Source: Spirodela intermedia (lineage: Eukaryota > Streptophyta > Magnoliopsida > Alismatales > Araceae). Taken from it: a stretch of 64,000 nt of DNA. Position 1 is the first letter of the stretch. Every line of letters begins with the position of its first letter. The notes under the pieces were generated by a model. It was given only the letters and a program-made list of their open reading frames with translations. It was not told where the DNA came from and did not search any database. A program made the translations under genes and the position numbers. The stretch covers positions 9,150,231-9,214,230 of the forward strand of contig LR746269.1 in NCBI GenBank assembly GCA_902729315.2, written 5' to 3'. Shown here piece after piece: positions 1 through 11,816 of the stretch.

Positions 1-700
1 GTGGAGGTGGTGGAGGGGGCGGAGGTGGCGGTGGGGGAGGTGGAGGTGGTGGAGGGGCGGAGGTGGCGGTGGGGGGAGGTGGAGGTGGTGGAGGGGGCGG
101 AGGTGGCGGCGGGGCGGTGGAGGGGGCGGAGGTGGCGGCGGAGGGGGCGGCATCATATATACTGAATAGGGAGGCGGAGGTGGCGGAGGGGGTGGAGGTG
201 GCGGAGGTGGCGGAGGGGTGGAGGTGGCGGAGGGGGTGGAGGTGGCGGAGGGGTGGAGGGGGTGAGGTGGCGGAGGGGGTGGAGGTGGCGGCGGGGGCGG
301 TGGCGGCGGGGGCGGGGGGGCGGGGGGGGCGGCATCGTATAATGAATGGTGGCGGAGGAGGGGGCGGTGGGGGCGGTGGGGGCGGTGGAGGGGGCGGAGG
401 TGGCGGAGGGGGCGGTGGGGGTGGTGGGGGCGGTGGAGGCGGTGGAGGGGGCGGAGGTGGCGGCATCATGTATACTGGAGGGGAAGGTGGCGGCGGAGGT
501 GGCGGCGGAGGTGGCGGCGGAGGTGGCGGAGGAGGTGGCGGCGGAGGTGGCGGCGGAGGTGGCGGAGGAGGTGGCGGCGGAGGTGGCGGAGGAGGTGGCG
601 GAGGAGGTGGCGGAGGAGGTGGCGGAGGAGGCGGCAGTATGTATACTGGAGGGGGCGGTGCTAAGTACTGCGGAGGTGTATAGACGGTTGGTGTGGGTGC
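1..700. repeat. GGN-rich minisatellite encoding the polyproline tract
   Basis: Almost pure GGT/GGC/GGA triplets on the plus strand, giving Pro codons CCN on the minus strand. Short non-repeat spacers (CATCATRTATACTGGA type) recur at about 151, 333, 464 and 635 and mark higher-order repeat units. Several G homopolymers (for example 311-330) make indels or assembly errors likely here. Confidence 0.8.
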
Positions 701-1468
701 CTGGTACACCGGAGTGGCTGGCGCCTGGTAAACTGGAGGGAAGAACTTGGGGGGGAAGAACCATGGGAAGAAGAAAGCAGATGCGCATGTTTCAGAGGAG
801 AAGCTCAGCTTCCCGGCAGTGACGAACGTGTGCTTTTCGCCCTCGACTGTCTTGGCGACGAGCTTCGCCGCGTCGAAGCTGCCGCCGGCGGAGGGGCAAG
901 GCGTGTTCTTCGGGCCACCGTGTAGCTGTGCAAAGCACTGTTCCTTCAGCTCCCCCTTCTCTTTGACGATGTCGCTGGGGAGCCTGACACTGAACTGACC
1001 ATCTTTGTCTAGCTTGCTCACTCCTCTGATTTGAAACTGGCCCTTTCTGGCCATGCAGTAAATCGCTACGTTGAGTCCTGCCGAAAGAAAATCGACCCAG
1101 AGTGCAGCCGCGCATCAGAAAGATTTTCATCGCTAACGGTAGTAAAAACCAAGACTTTAAATGATTAGCTCTTATTATTCATGTCCGTCGCATTAGCCAA
1201 ATATGACTTTAAACCATTATCGACGTCAAACTTTGTCCGTTACTTTGGACAAACTCGTGGAGAGACCACAAGCGAACTGTCCAGTGTGTTTGAGAGAGAG
1301 AGAGAGAGAGAGGAAACTACCATTAAATGCGACTGCACTATCGATATTCTTGGAAGCGCAGTCAGAACATTCCCCAGCACCGATCACAGAGACGAGCCTT
1401 TCTGAGGACGGGACGGCGCCGGCAGAGTAAAAGCTCTCCAGGAGAAGACCTAGAAACAATGCTAGCAT
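1..1468 (-). CDS. Proline-rich cell-wall protein with Ole e 1 domain (3' end outside window)
   Basis: Two exons read on the minus strand: 1468-1321 and 1077 to the left edge, joined by a GT-AG intron (donor ATG|GTAGTT, acceptor TTTCGGCAG|GACTC) with matching phase. The protein starts with a hydrophobic signal peptide (MLALFLGLLLESFYSAG) and continues into a pollen Ole e 1 domain with six cysteines, seen in GECSDC, AIYC, KEQC, TPCPS and SETC. A linker with VYQAP repeats follows, then a very long polyproline tract in which VYILPPP and VYMMPPP interruptions recur. This is the layout of plant PRP2/PRP4-type hydroxyproline-rich wall proteins, which are secreted and cross-linked in the wall. The proline frame holds from about 700 down to 347, then slips into Ala/Thr/Ser codons, so the far C-terminus is uncertain. 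The gene runs off the window without a stop. The start ATG was chosen because it directly precedes the signal peptide. Confidence 0.85.
1292..1313. repeat. (GA)n microsatellite in the PRP intron
   Basis: About eleven GA units just inside the donor side of the PRP intron. In the sense strand of the gene this is a CT tract. Confidence 0.9.
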
Positions 1469-2969
1469 GAATCTCACCCTCCAAGGTGGAGTTCCCATGT
1501 CGGTGGGCCAACCGTCTAAAGACGCCTGGAGGAAGGGAGGAGGGGGAAGAGAGAACAATGGCAACGAGGCTTGGCCACTGCGATGGCCGTGCCAATACCT
1601 TGGATCCTCGGGGTTTAAAAAGAGCCGGAGGCCGCCTAGCCGACATTCCCATTAAGGTATCACATGTGACGAGAGCCCGTCTGTGGATTAACGACTGCCA
1701 ATTGTCACTGGTTAGGTTGCCTCATTGTGGTTTCCTCCGTCATTGAATGCACCCGGCAGCTCCTCCCCTCGTCAATGACACTCTTTCTTTTGAGTCTTTT
1801 CTTCCGTCTAATTACCACCTCCTCAAAACAAGAAACATAGGGGAGAGATCCTGGAATACTCCAAGGGCGAGCTCACCATTGTCCTCGTCCCTCCGTGCAA
1901 TTCTGTGGATGTAGGTAAGCCATCTTTTAATGGCACTTCCCTTCAGATGGAAGGGAGAAGAATGGACGGCGCTCGGCGACCCTGCGACTGTTCTGTAGTA
2001 AGGATGAGACCCGTGCTGGCAAAACACTGCCAAGCTCGAGTCTTGATCAAAGGATCAGGGGAAAGCAACCTCGACACGTCCCTCACGATTTAGCTCCCGA
2101 GATTTCCTCAACGAAGGGGTTCAACATCATCTTAAAATAGACATGCGGGGCTGACGTTTCTTCACTGCTTCGTTGACGAATAAACAACCTGGGCTCCACC
2201 CTCCCCCCCCCCCCTCGCCCCCCTCCCTTAATTCGCTGGTTGCTCTAGCGCAGAGTAAGAGGCGCTCGACAGATCGCTTGCCAAGGCATCTTTGAAGTAG
2301 GTGGAGCACTGAAGTTCTCGACTTCTCACACTCTGTATGGAAAACTAGCTCATTCAATGTTGACTCTCGATTATAATTAATAGGGGACATGTCCCTCAAG
2401 AAGCATATCTGAGTGCTCCCCCGTCATTTTTGCACAGCCCAGCGCTCGAACTTCGTCAACCCTAAAGGATAACGGGAAAGCGTGGTAAATCGTGGAACGC
2501 ATCTCATTCCTCTCCCCTCGGGGGCTTATCACGGTTCCGGCTACCCAACTCCCAGCTAGCGGGGGGAGCTTCAACTTTTGCCAGGTTGGGAAGGAGCTCC
2601 TCATTAAGCTACCTACCGCCGAGTGTGTACCAATCTCTTTCCCTTACATTTAATAGGGAAGAGAGGGTGAACCAGCCGCAGAGTAAGAGATGTGGGCCTC
2701 GAGACGTGCAGTATACCGGTCGAACAGGGAATGGGTTGCTGATCCACAAAGGCAGACAGTCCCACATGACAATGGTGGAGTCTACCGCTCTAGTGTTTCG
2801 ATCGGAGTTAAGAGATTTATCCTACGTCGGGAAGCACTCGATCTGCCACAGCCGGTAAAAACAACAGAGAAGAAAACCTCGAGGGAGATGGACTATATCC
2901 TCAGAAAAGTACTTGCTGAGAATGCTCCAGCTTTGAGCATAGACAGAGGGAAATGTGTACATGTATATT

Positions 2970-3006
<37 letters not shown>

Positions 3007-5021
3007 GGATATATGCTGGAGTAGATTGGTATGTTCTGGTCCTGGGGACGTGGTGGGACGCCCTTGGAGGAGTACAACTGTTGGTCAGTTGGACTTCAAC
3101 AGCCTCTAACCCCATTTAGTGTGCTCTCGTCAGCAAGCTGGTCCAATGCACACGAATGACATTACTCTCCATTATCGTTAAGTTCTCATTAATTCGGGAC
3201 AGATATTTTGTACATTAAAATATATCAAGATGGGCCATAGTGACCGAATACATAATTGTGAATGAGTCTCTCTGTTTTCAAATTGATTCCTTAGCTCCTC
3301 TTAAGTTATCTTGTGATTGACTACTTAGCCCAATGTTGGTTTTTGTTACTGTTTTCGAAATTGACTGGAGTTTAACATGGTCAATAACTAATAGTATGTC
3401 ATGATATTAATTTACCGTTTATTATAATAAAATATCAAATCTCATATAAACATATTTTTTAGAATGAGGAAGAGTTACAAGCTCATGTCTAAAAAAACCA
3501 TTGTCATATCATCACTTGAAATTTTTTCATGAGAAAACGGATCAATTTATTTTTTCAGCACATGGTAAATCATTTTTAAAGTGAAATTATATCATGTGTG
3601 TCAACCATCAATTTAGCATTGGGTTTTCATAATTAATAGTAAATTTGGCCATCATTACTAGTGAATTTTTTATGTAATACTGTGATTATAGTACCATATT
3701 GATGATAAATGCATGTAGGGATATTATGTAGTAATGAGACCTAATGAGGTAAAGGATCATAACATAAATGGTACACACTAATCATTGGGATCATGGAGAA
3801 TAATTTAGCATTCTTGGATTAAACTAGGTTGATGGGATGGCAAAAAAATTGAAGATATTTCTTGTGGTGCCAAAATGCACCATCTGTTTTAGATGACTTT
3901 CGTAAGTCAACATATGAGTCAGACATCCCATATAGTCCAGAAATGGGGCTTTTTGACAGATGAAAGCAATTCAGTGGGACAAGATCATAGTTTATACTAC
4001 TAGAAAATTGAACTCAAATCGCTCTATTTCCCTCAGACTAGTCAAAGCATCTGCCTCAAAAGCCCTGTTTGTCTCAAAAGTCTACAATTAGAGGGACGGC
4101 CAAAATAACATGGTTGACTTTATGACATCATCAGGTCCTCATTTTTTAGGCTTATTCGTAATTTATGATCTTTGTTGTTGCGATTCTTATGGAGATTGCC
4201 TATGCAAGAAATCACTCTCAAAGAAACCATGGAGCTTTAATTGCCTAAGGGTTGGAAAATGTCTAGTTTAAAGGAATTGACTCTGAGCTTTTATTTTATT
4301 TTTTGTCTCAATTTTATTTTCTGTTATATCACATATTCTGTTCTCATAGTCATCATGAAGACTGATGAAACCCATCTTGGCAAAATCAAGGATGTTTTTT
4401 GGTTGATTGAGGGAATTGTGCTATGTGGGGTTGACTTTATGATTGATTGAGCTACTGGCCTCACTTTATGACTATTTGAGTCCTTACATATTTGAGGTGA
4501 TTCTTTTTGAGTTGACTTAGTGGGACTGATCTAACCTTGAATTTTTCCCAATTTGTTCTTCATATTAATTGAGACTACAAAATAAACTCCTTTTCATTGG
4601 ATCTCAAATGGGTTTAATGACTTCTGTGATATATAAGTGGTGGGTTTCTATTATCCATTTAGATTTAGACTTCATATATGTCAAACTTTGAAAGAATCTT
4701 CTTTATAGTTGACTTTTGGGTTTCAACTATTAGCAATTTAAATTGATTTTTAATGGTGTTTCTCATGAATATCATATCATGAAAATTGAGAATCTATTCA
4801 AAATATAATTCATTAATTAGATCAAATCATAAATGGTATAAGAAACTTAGGAAAACTTATACTAATTCTAAGTTAAATAGAAAACTACTTAGATGATCAA
4901 TTGATGAATGGAGTGTCAAAGTAATTAAGATATAGGAGTCAAAACTATTCTTTTAAACTATGATATAGGAGTCAAATACTTAAAACTATTCTTGTTGATG
5001 ATATGATTGGTTCTTTAACTC
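1469..5021. other. Intergenic, no gene recognised
   Basis: The right-to-left promoter of the PRP gene must lie at the left end of this stretch (a TTTAAA-like element is near 1614-1620). The rest is AT-rich with short ORFs that match nothing I know. A (GA)n tract lies at 2974-3004. Confidence 0.6.
2974..3004. repeat. (GA)n microsatellite
   Basis: About fifteen GA units in intergenic DNA. Confidence 0.9.
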
Positions 5022-5231
5022 ATGATATTAATGTCAAAAAATAAGAAATTTTCTGAGAAGAAAAATAATAACATTACTTTTAAATTAGCTGAGTCATCTA
5101 ATGATGAAGATGAAATTGATTTCCTATCTAGAAGATTAAATAAGTTAATGAAGAATAATAAAAACTTCAAGGTTAATGCTCAATACAATATGTTAAAAAT
5201 TCAAGTTTTAGCAATTACCATCAGATCATGA
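5022..5231 (+). mobile_element. Possible Ty1-Copia Gag remnant
   Basis: A 69-codon ORF has a Lys/Asn-rich stretch followed by an acidic patch (SSNDEDEIDFLSRRLNKLMK) that resembles the acidic linker and helix found before the zinc knuckle in plant Copia Gag proteins. No CCHC knuckle, protease, integrase or reverse transcriptase is visible nearby, so at most this is a short decayed fragment. Base composition is strongly AT-rich like its surroundings. A chance ORF is a real alternative. Confidence 0.3.
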
Positions 5232-6039
5232 CTCATAAAAATTTAAGTTATTTCTATACATAATTTTTTGTTGATTCAGATTGTCATAATACAAACTAGA
5301 CTGCCTTAAGAGCAATACGAGGCTTCTCCAAGAAGCTCTTGATGTACACTTGCCTTGCTAGATGGTCCTCCTGGGGCTGATTGTATGCTGTCCACATTGG
5401 TTCCCCAATGAACAGCCTCATCAATTGTCTAAAACTAAATGTCGTCATTTTTCTTAAAACTTCACCTTTATACTTAGATATATACATCTATAGTAATTAA
5501 TCAAATCATAACACATATTTACTGTAGACCCAGTCAGGCCTGGGCTTCTCAACATGCCCCTCCAACCTGAAACACTAGAAGAACCCTAGACCAACTGCAG
5601 TCCGTTGATACCCCCCCAGTTTGACTTGATGACATCGTTCACTTATAGTACTTTCCATTAGACCCATGCTGGCTAATAGAGAAGAAATTTAGGTTTAGTT
5701 CTTGGTACCTTGACGTAGTTTGAGGTGTCTAAAGTGAAGCGATGGTAGATTCCAACTAGTAGGATGATCATATTGCTCGCCTTAATCCAGATGCGGATCT
5801 AATGGTCGTCCTTGCCGCAGACATCAAAGTAGCCGCTGCCCTCCAAGCAGAAGCGGATCTCCTCATCGACATGTATGTGCTCGCGGAAGAAGTTATTCAG
5901 CTTCTCCTCGTAGTTCTCAACTTTCCCGAGGCATAGCTCTAGGAGATCCTACGACCACAGAAGGAGAAGCATTTGCACAAATAGGTGGATGGTCCACTAT
6001 ATGCTCATATTGCACAGTCAAAATAGAGCGAGTGAGTGA

Positions 6040-6475
6040 CCGAGCGAGAGAGGGATAGAGAACAGAGACTGGGAGAGAGAGAGAGAGAGAGAGAGGGATA
6101 GAGAACAGAGCTAGGGGGAGAGAGGTAGAGAGAGAGAGATAGATAGAGAATAGAGACAGGGAGAGAGAGAGAGAGAGAGAGAGAGATAGATAGAGAATAG
6201 AGAAGGAGAGAGAGAGAGAGAGATAGATAGAGAATAGAGACAGGGAGAGAGAGAGAGAGAGAGAGAGATAGATAGAGAATAGAGACAGGGGGAGAGAGAG
6301 AGAGAGAGAGAGAGAGATACAGAGAGAATAGAGACAAGGGGAGAGATAGAGAGAGAGAGGGAGAGGGAGAGGGAGAGAGAGAAGAGACGGGGAGAGAGAG
6401 AGAAGTTGAGAAAAAGGAGATGTAGAGAGAGAGGAAAGGAGAGAGAACAAAGAGAGAGAGAGAGAGAGAGAGCGA
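6040..6475. repeat. Long interrupted (GA)n/(GATA) array in ARD intron 3
   Basis: More than 400 bases of GAGA with recurring GATAGATAGAGAATAGAGACAG interruptions, filling most of the intron between ARD exons 3 and 4. The segment GATAGAGAATAGAGACAGGG repeats several times, so the array is a compound minisatellite rather than a simple dinucleotide run. ORFs of Ser-Leu repeats read from it are artefacts. Confidence 0.9.
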
Positions 6476-6596
6476 GGGTATTAGTAATAGATGGAACAGA
6501 CCATGTAATTATATCCCCTGTTTTCTCTAACTTCCTTTAGCTGCTCGTTGTTTTCATAGTCTTTTGGGTCGAGATGCCAGTACAGGATACCGATCT

Positions 6597-7734
6597 CTAC
6601 AAGGTACGAATTCTATTAAGGAGACTGATTCAATCACCATGATAAATGTACACGCGCACACAGAATGATGCATTTTTTGTTGCATAAATTACGAAAAAGT
6701 GAAAGATACCAATTAGTATATTTCAGCTTCAGTCGCTAGATTCCTAAAACCCCACCGTATTAAGGCAAATCCATTACACTGGACGAGACAGCAGTGATCC
6801 ATGAAACATTTTCTATACAACCACGAGGCATGACAGACCGGCTCGAGAAGGAGATGAAAGATGCCAACGGTTGAACCACTTACTGCGAAATTGGAGGGGT
6901 GTTCTGGCTGCCACCTTCCATAACCTACGGGAGGATCTGGTCATCTACATGTGGCAAGACGCCTCTGACAGCCCAAGGCCTGATGGAAGCTTGAAAATCT
7001 GCAGCTTGGTGGCCTGCGTCCCCACTACAGGGGAGGACATTCCCATCCATGGGCTCCTTCCAGCAGAAGCGTTGTATGCTCTTTTCAGACAGCACAAAAT
7101 CCTAATGGTGGGGGTTGAAGCTATTGATGTCAACTCAACCTTGACTTCCACACAGATCAGGTTAAACATCTAAATCAACTGTGGATGGCATGTGAATGGT
7201 GATGTATATTTTTGTGTTACCTTATTCAATTTTCAGTTTGATAACACACCACATTTGCCTCGGTCATACTGTAAAATTTGGTTAATATGCTTCTCAAATT
7301 GATGATGGCAGAGATAAGTTAGCGGGTTGATCGAATAAGTTAGTGACATTATCTAGGCTAATGGTTCGTTCAGCCATCTTATTATATCGAGCACGCATAG
7401 TTAGATTATCTAAGATGAATTTGAATAACTGAGTCTAGTCTAGTTGTAATCAATTATCCAATAGCAATCAGGGGCCAGCAAAAAGATCTTTATGTGATGA
7501 TAGACCAACAAAAGACGCTGAAAGATTCTGAATATGCTCTAAAGTTAAGCTTCATGCCGCATTATGTATGATCGGAAAATGTATTTACATTGGAAGATAT
7601 GTAGTGAATGAAGTACACACTCAGTTATGGATAGACAAAGCTACACCCTTCCGTTTGCATGAAGGGCAGCTGTATGTATGCGTCATTATAATGAATTTGC
7701 GAACGATACTCTGACAAGGTTCGAAAAATAATAC
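6597..7734 (-). other. ARD intron 2 (1.1 kb)
   Basis: GT-AG intron. It contains a 100-codon plus-strand ORF at 6871-7173 that I do not recognise and do not call as a gene. Confidence 0.6.
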
Positions 7735-9061
7735 CTGCGAGTTGGTTCAACAAAACATACTCCACCGGAATGCGGTGGTGAGGCAGTCGTTGATCCTCTT
7801 CCCCATCATCCATCAACCATGCCTACAAGACATGAAGAACATCCGTCATAATCACAAGCTACATGCCGATATTCATAATTCAGATTAGCACAGCAGCTAG
7901 ATCAAGTAAGGAATCGACAACCAGCCTCTGACTGCAAATCCTTAGGAGAAGTTCATTGATACAGCAAGGAAAAGGCAGACAAGTCGGTTCGTTCCCACTG
8001 AACTGCCTCGTCGGATGACTTTCGGGTAGTTATGCCAAGAGGAAACGGCACAGCCAGGCGAAAGCCGCTTCGCTTAGTCCCACCCCCGTGGCGGAAACCG
8101 CAAGCAGATGGGTGGGGAAGGAGAGAGGAGTCTCTGATAAGAAACAAGATGAAGAACAGCAGAATCACCTTCACAGCCATCACTTCCTAAGTCCCTCACC
8201 CGCCTTCGAGCTGCGCTGCACGGCCCTTCGGACGGTTTAGAGAACCATGTCTATGGAGCAGGAGAAGTGCTTCTCTTGGAAGCATCAGGTCGGTCGTGTT
8301 GCGGGGCATCATGTAAAAAATCATTCCACGTGTACGACGACCAGCTTTTATTTCTCCTTTATAGCACACCTGAGCCACACGTTGCCTGTGATTTTCCTTT
8401 TAGACTATTTAAAAAAGAACAGTATGACCGATTTTATCAAGATCTGGGCCCAAGCCCGCTTCCGAGTCATTTTGTTAGCTAATTGGGCTTCAAAAGCCCA
8501 GTTTGGATAGTCTAAATTGAAATTAACTCTGATTGCTCACCAGATGTTAGTCCACATGTCAGATAAACCAGCAAATATCCAGAAAAATATTATGCATCTT
8601 TCGTGAAGGTAGAGCCTTAAGACCTTGGTTTATTATACTTGGTAGAGCCTTAATCGCTTCCTTGTAACGATCTCTAGACCTTGGTTTCATAGTTCCAATA
8701 GTTACTAGATTATTATGCTGATATGTAGAATGAAGGATAATGTGAAACAACTAAGTTGAGTACTTACTTTTAGAGACTCAAATTGCTTTTAATCTAGTTA
8801 GTATAGAAGGCAAGACAAATGTTTTTAGGCACTCAAATTACATTTTTAATTCTTTCTGAGTTTGTTTTTATTATGCATTCAGTATTGCCTCAAGCAAAGA
8901 TGAACAAAATGGCATAAAAGCCCATCTACATTATGCTCTAGTAGACATTTTAAAATAATTTATAAATTATGTACCAAATTATCTGAATTTAACAATTGCT
9001 TTTCTAGGAGGCTTTTCTAGACTTCAAACAACCAAATCTAATTAATTATTTAAGCTTTCCA

Positions 9062-9091
9062 ATGTATGTGAGCATGTACGCTCACATACAT
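9062..9091. repeat. Perfect 12-bp inverted repeat with 6-nt loop
   Basis: Arms ATGTATGTGAGC (9062-9073) and GCTCACATACAT (9080-9091) are exact reverse complements around the loop ATGTAC. No poly-T or flanking terminal repeats were seen. Confidence 0.8.
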
Positions 9092-11765
9092 GTTAATAGC
9101 AAATAAGGGAAAAGATAAAAGTATATTTCATGCAGATATAAATCCATTGTTGTCACTAGTAGTCCCATCAACAAATAAAAATTCAAGCCCATCAAATTTC
9201 TCAATGTATCATCCATTTAATTTATTCTCTACTGGTCTTATCTTTTGTCAACATTTTATAACCTATTAGCTCAAACCTGATACCTACATCTTTGGTAAGT
9301 TGATGTCCAAGAACAAATATATTCAAAGTTTCTCAAATGGTCTACAAAGCAAGGAGAATCAACAACTTTTATCATTTACAGTTTCTTTAGTGTAATGTTT
9401 AAGGCCTTATGACGTAGGGGAATTTTGATTGCATGTTGAAATAAACATAAAAAATATGAGAAAAAACTAATAATATAAAAAAAAACTTGCAACTAAATTT
9501 AGAAAAAAAAATTATTATCTCCATCATAATAATTGACTACTACCTTTTGAAGAAATGAGCTGCTTAATTAAGAATAATTTTAAAATTAAAATTTCTGCAC
9601 TTTATAAAAGGTTTTTTTGACTTCATACCTTTTGAAACATTTTGTTTGCACTTTGTTAGCTGAGCTACCAACCTACAAGAATTAGTCTCTTAAATCACAA
9701 AAAAAAAGTGACTCCTTTCAAAACATATTATAGCAAAATACATGACAACTAATCATGAAAAGGTGCAAATCCTAGCTAAAAAGGGAAAAGAACACATCTA
9801 ACCTAACCTACCTAAGAATTTCAAAATTGTGTAGAGTAATTTTGTTACAAAAGGTCTAAATTGATTGGTGGCAAACTTTACTTTTCTGTCTAAAACATGC
9901 TTGCAGATAAGAGAATCTTTACCCAAGATAATTTATGTGCTGAATTACATATATTCCTTGTTTCAAATTTATATGTTTCATAATATGTGATGATTGCTCA
10001 TTCTAGGGTTCTCTACTGCTTGATGCCTCCTTGGCCCTCATGATGTCTCTCAATTCTTGTTGTCCTTATAATTCTACACATTTAAGTGTCTAGGTTTGTG
10101 AGAATTTCCTCATCCATGGTCATTATCTATCTCAGTCTCCCTTTGCATGTTCTTCTATGCACCTCCAACTTGATCCTGCTCTGCTTCTTGGTCTGTGTAA
10201 TCATCTTTCTCTTGCTTTGTCATTATGTTTGCTTTCCTATCCTCATTTTGACCGCCATCTGATGTTCTGTACCTAGTTTCCTCTCATGGGTGTCCTTGAA
10301 ATAAAGGCCAAAGCATTTACTTTTCTCCTTTTGGCCAATAATGTAAGGGTAATCCTATTAATTTTAGCATTTTAACTAATGAACTTCACTCATACTACCA
10401 TCGCACATAAGATATTCCTTCTTTCTCAAGCTTGAACATGCTTTGAGCCTGATGAAGTCAATGGATCTATCTAGGTCACAAGGATCCATCCCCTTAGGTG
10501 GGCCTATGAGGAGGAAGAAGAGGGTGGAGAAAAGGCCATGTCACCTACACATCCCTTCTTCCCCTAAATGAGTCACCTATCCCTACAAGAGATGTCTCAT
10601 GGCATCCTTTGGGAGGGAGTGTCTCTAACCACCTTTCCCTTTTCTCTCATCACCCTTATTTAAGCTCAATAAAAACACTTGAGAAGGGGTTTGAAATTTG
10701 GAATCTCTTATTATCTCACTCACCTCTTAGATTAGAGGTCATTCCTCTCCCTCACTCACTTCTTGAATTAAGGGTTTGAAAAACATGATTGAGCATTGAA
10801 ATACTTCAAAATTAGTGGATTAAAACATTTATAAATCTGGATTTCACCAGTTAAAATACAAAAAATCAAGTACAGCAGCAAGTTCGGGGTCGATCCATAG
10901 AGAGCATGAGATTTGAGTCATAGAAATAAAATGGGTGGACGAAGGAGAAAAATATAAATATTAGAGGATGGAATCAAGAGAGATGGAAAATATCATGAAT
11001 CGATTGAAAATCGATCTCCAGAAAGAGGAAAAACAGAAAAATGAATCATGAATACTGAAATTATCTAAATCCAAACATTGAAGCAAGTAAAATGTAAATA
11101 AATCTATTTAGATTGATCGTAATTAGTAGACAAGCCTCAGATATATCTAAATTACCATTGAAATGATTCAATGTGCACCATATCCAAGGCTTTCTAAGTG
11201 TTTCCATGACAATAAAGCCCTTGATTCAAGTTGGGATTACACCCTTGATACACAACCAAACCATAAATAGTTGGTGCCAATTGAATCATCTCCTCGAGAG
11301 TCTTTTCAATGATACCAAAATATTACATGGTGAGATAGAACAAAGGTTGTATTCAGTCGAGATTTCTCGAGTCTATTTTCAAATAGATAGAAAGGGAAAA
11401 GAACACATATACATAGGGTGGTTCAAAAATGATGTAGCCCAAGACACAAGTTAAAGTCTTAACTTCAAATTTGGGCCCACTTATCTTAAATTTGGGCCAT
11501 AAAGTGAAAAGTGTTAAAGAATGAGCCCACATACGTAAGATATGTTTAGAATCAGATTTTAAGTATTTACGACGATTTAAATTATCAACTGACCTTGCCG
11601 GTAATATTTATAATGGCGCTATAAATAATCAATAAAAGTATTTTAAATAAATTATAAACAAGTCAGAGTAATCATTTGATGAAATCCCATAATGCATGCC
11701 AAACCGGACCCGGAACTTTTCTGGCCGCCCCGGACTCCAAGACGGAGGAAAGTCTGGAAAACTAG

Positions 11766-11769
<4 letters not shown>

Positions 11770-11811
<42 letters not shown>
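11770..11811. repeat. (GA)n microsatellite
   Basis: About twenty-one GA units, intergenic. Confidence 0.9.

Positions 11812-11816
<5 letters not shown>

Larger units (their letters stand above)
5296..8180 (-). pseudogene. ARD: Acireductone dioxygenase (ARD) pseudogene, five exons, in-frame stop
   Basis: Exons on the minus strand: 8180-8169 (MAVK), 7822-7735 (AWLMDDGEEDQRLPHH), 6596-6502 (EIGILYWHLDPKDYENNEQ), 5948-5709 and 5424-5296 (LMRLFIGEPMWTAYNQPQED to TAG). Phases agree for the first four exons. ARD is the Fe/Ni cupin enzyme of the methionine salvage (Yang) cycle; the joined length, 187 codons, equals the usual plant length. The metal ligands are present: H89 and H91 (REHIHVDEE), E95, and the later His of IYHRF. 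Two lesions appear. The codon for the conserved Trp of the D-x-W-IRIW motif is TAG (5801-5799), and the last exon has ACAA where a CAG acceptor is expected (about 5428-5425); the nearest real AG is out of frame. LPAGIYH is also changed to LLVGIYH. I infer loss of function, barring sequencing error. Confidence 0.75.

Noticed and set aside
1226-1564. Continuous minus-strand ORF including the PRP signal peptide
   Set aside because: Only 1468-1321 is coding; upstream residues precede the ATG at the signal peptide, and downstream residues are intron with GA repeat.
5917-6450. Long Ser-Leu repeat ORFs on the minus strand
   Set aside because: They are translations of the GA array in ARD intron 3 and have no other sequence content.
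6871-7173. 100-codon plus-strand ORF within ARD intron 2
   Set aside because: Composition is plausible, but there is no recognisable similarity, no promoter or intron signals, and it overlaps a similar-length ORF on the other strand.
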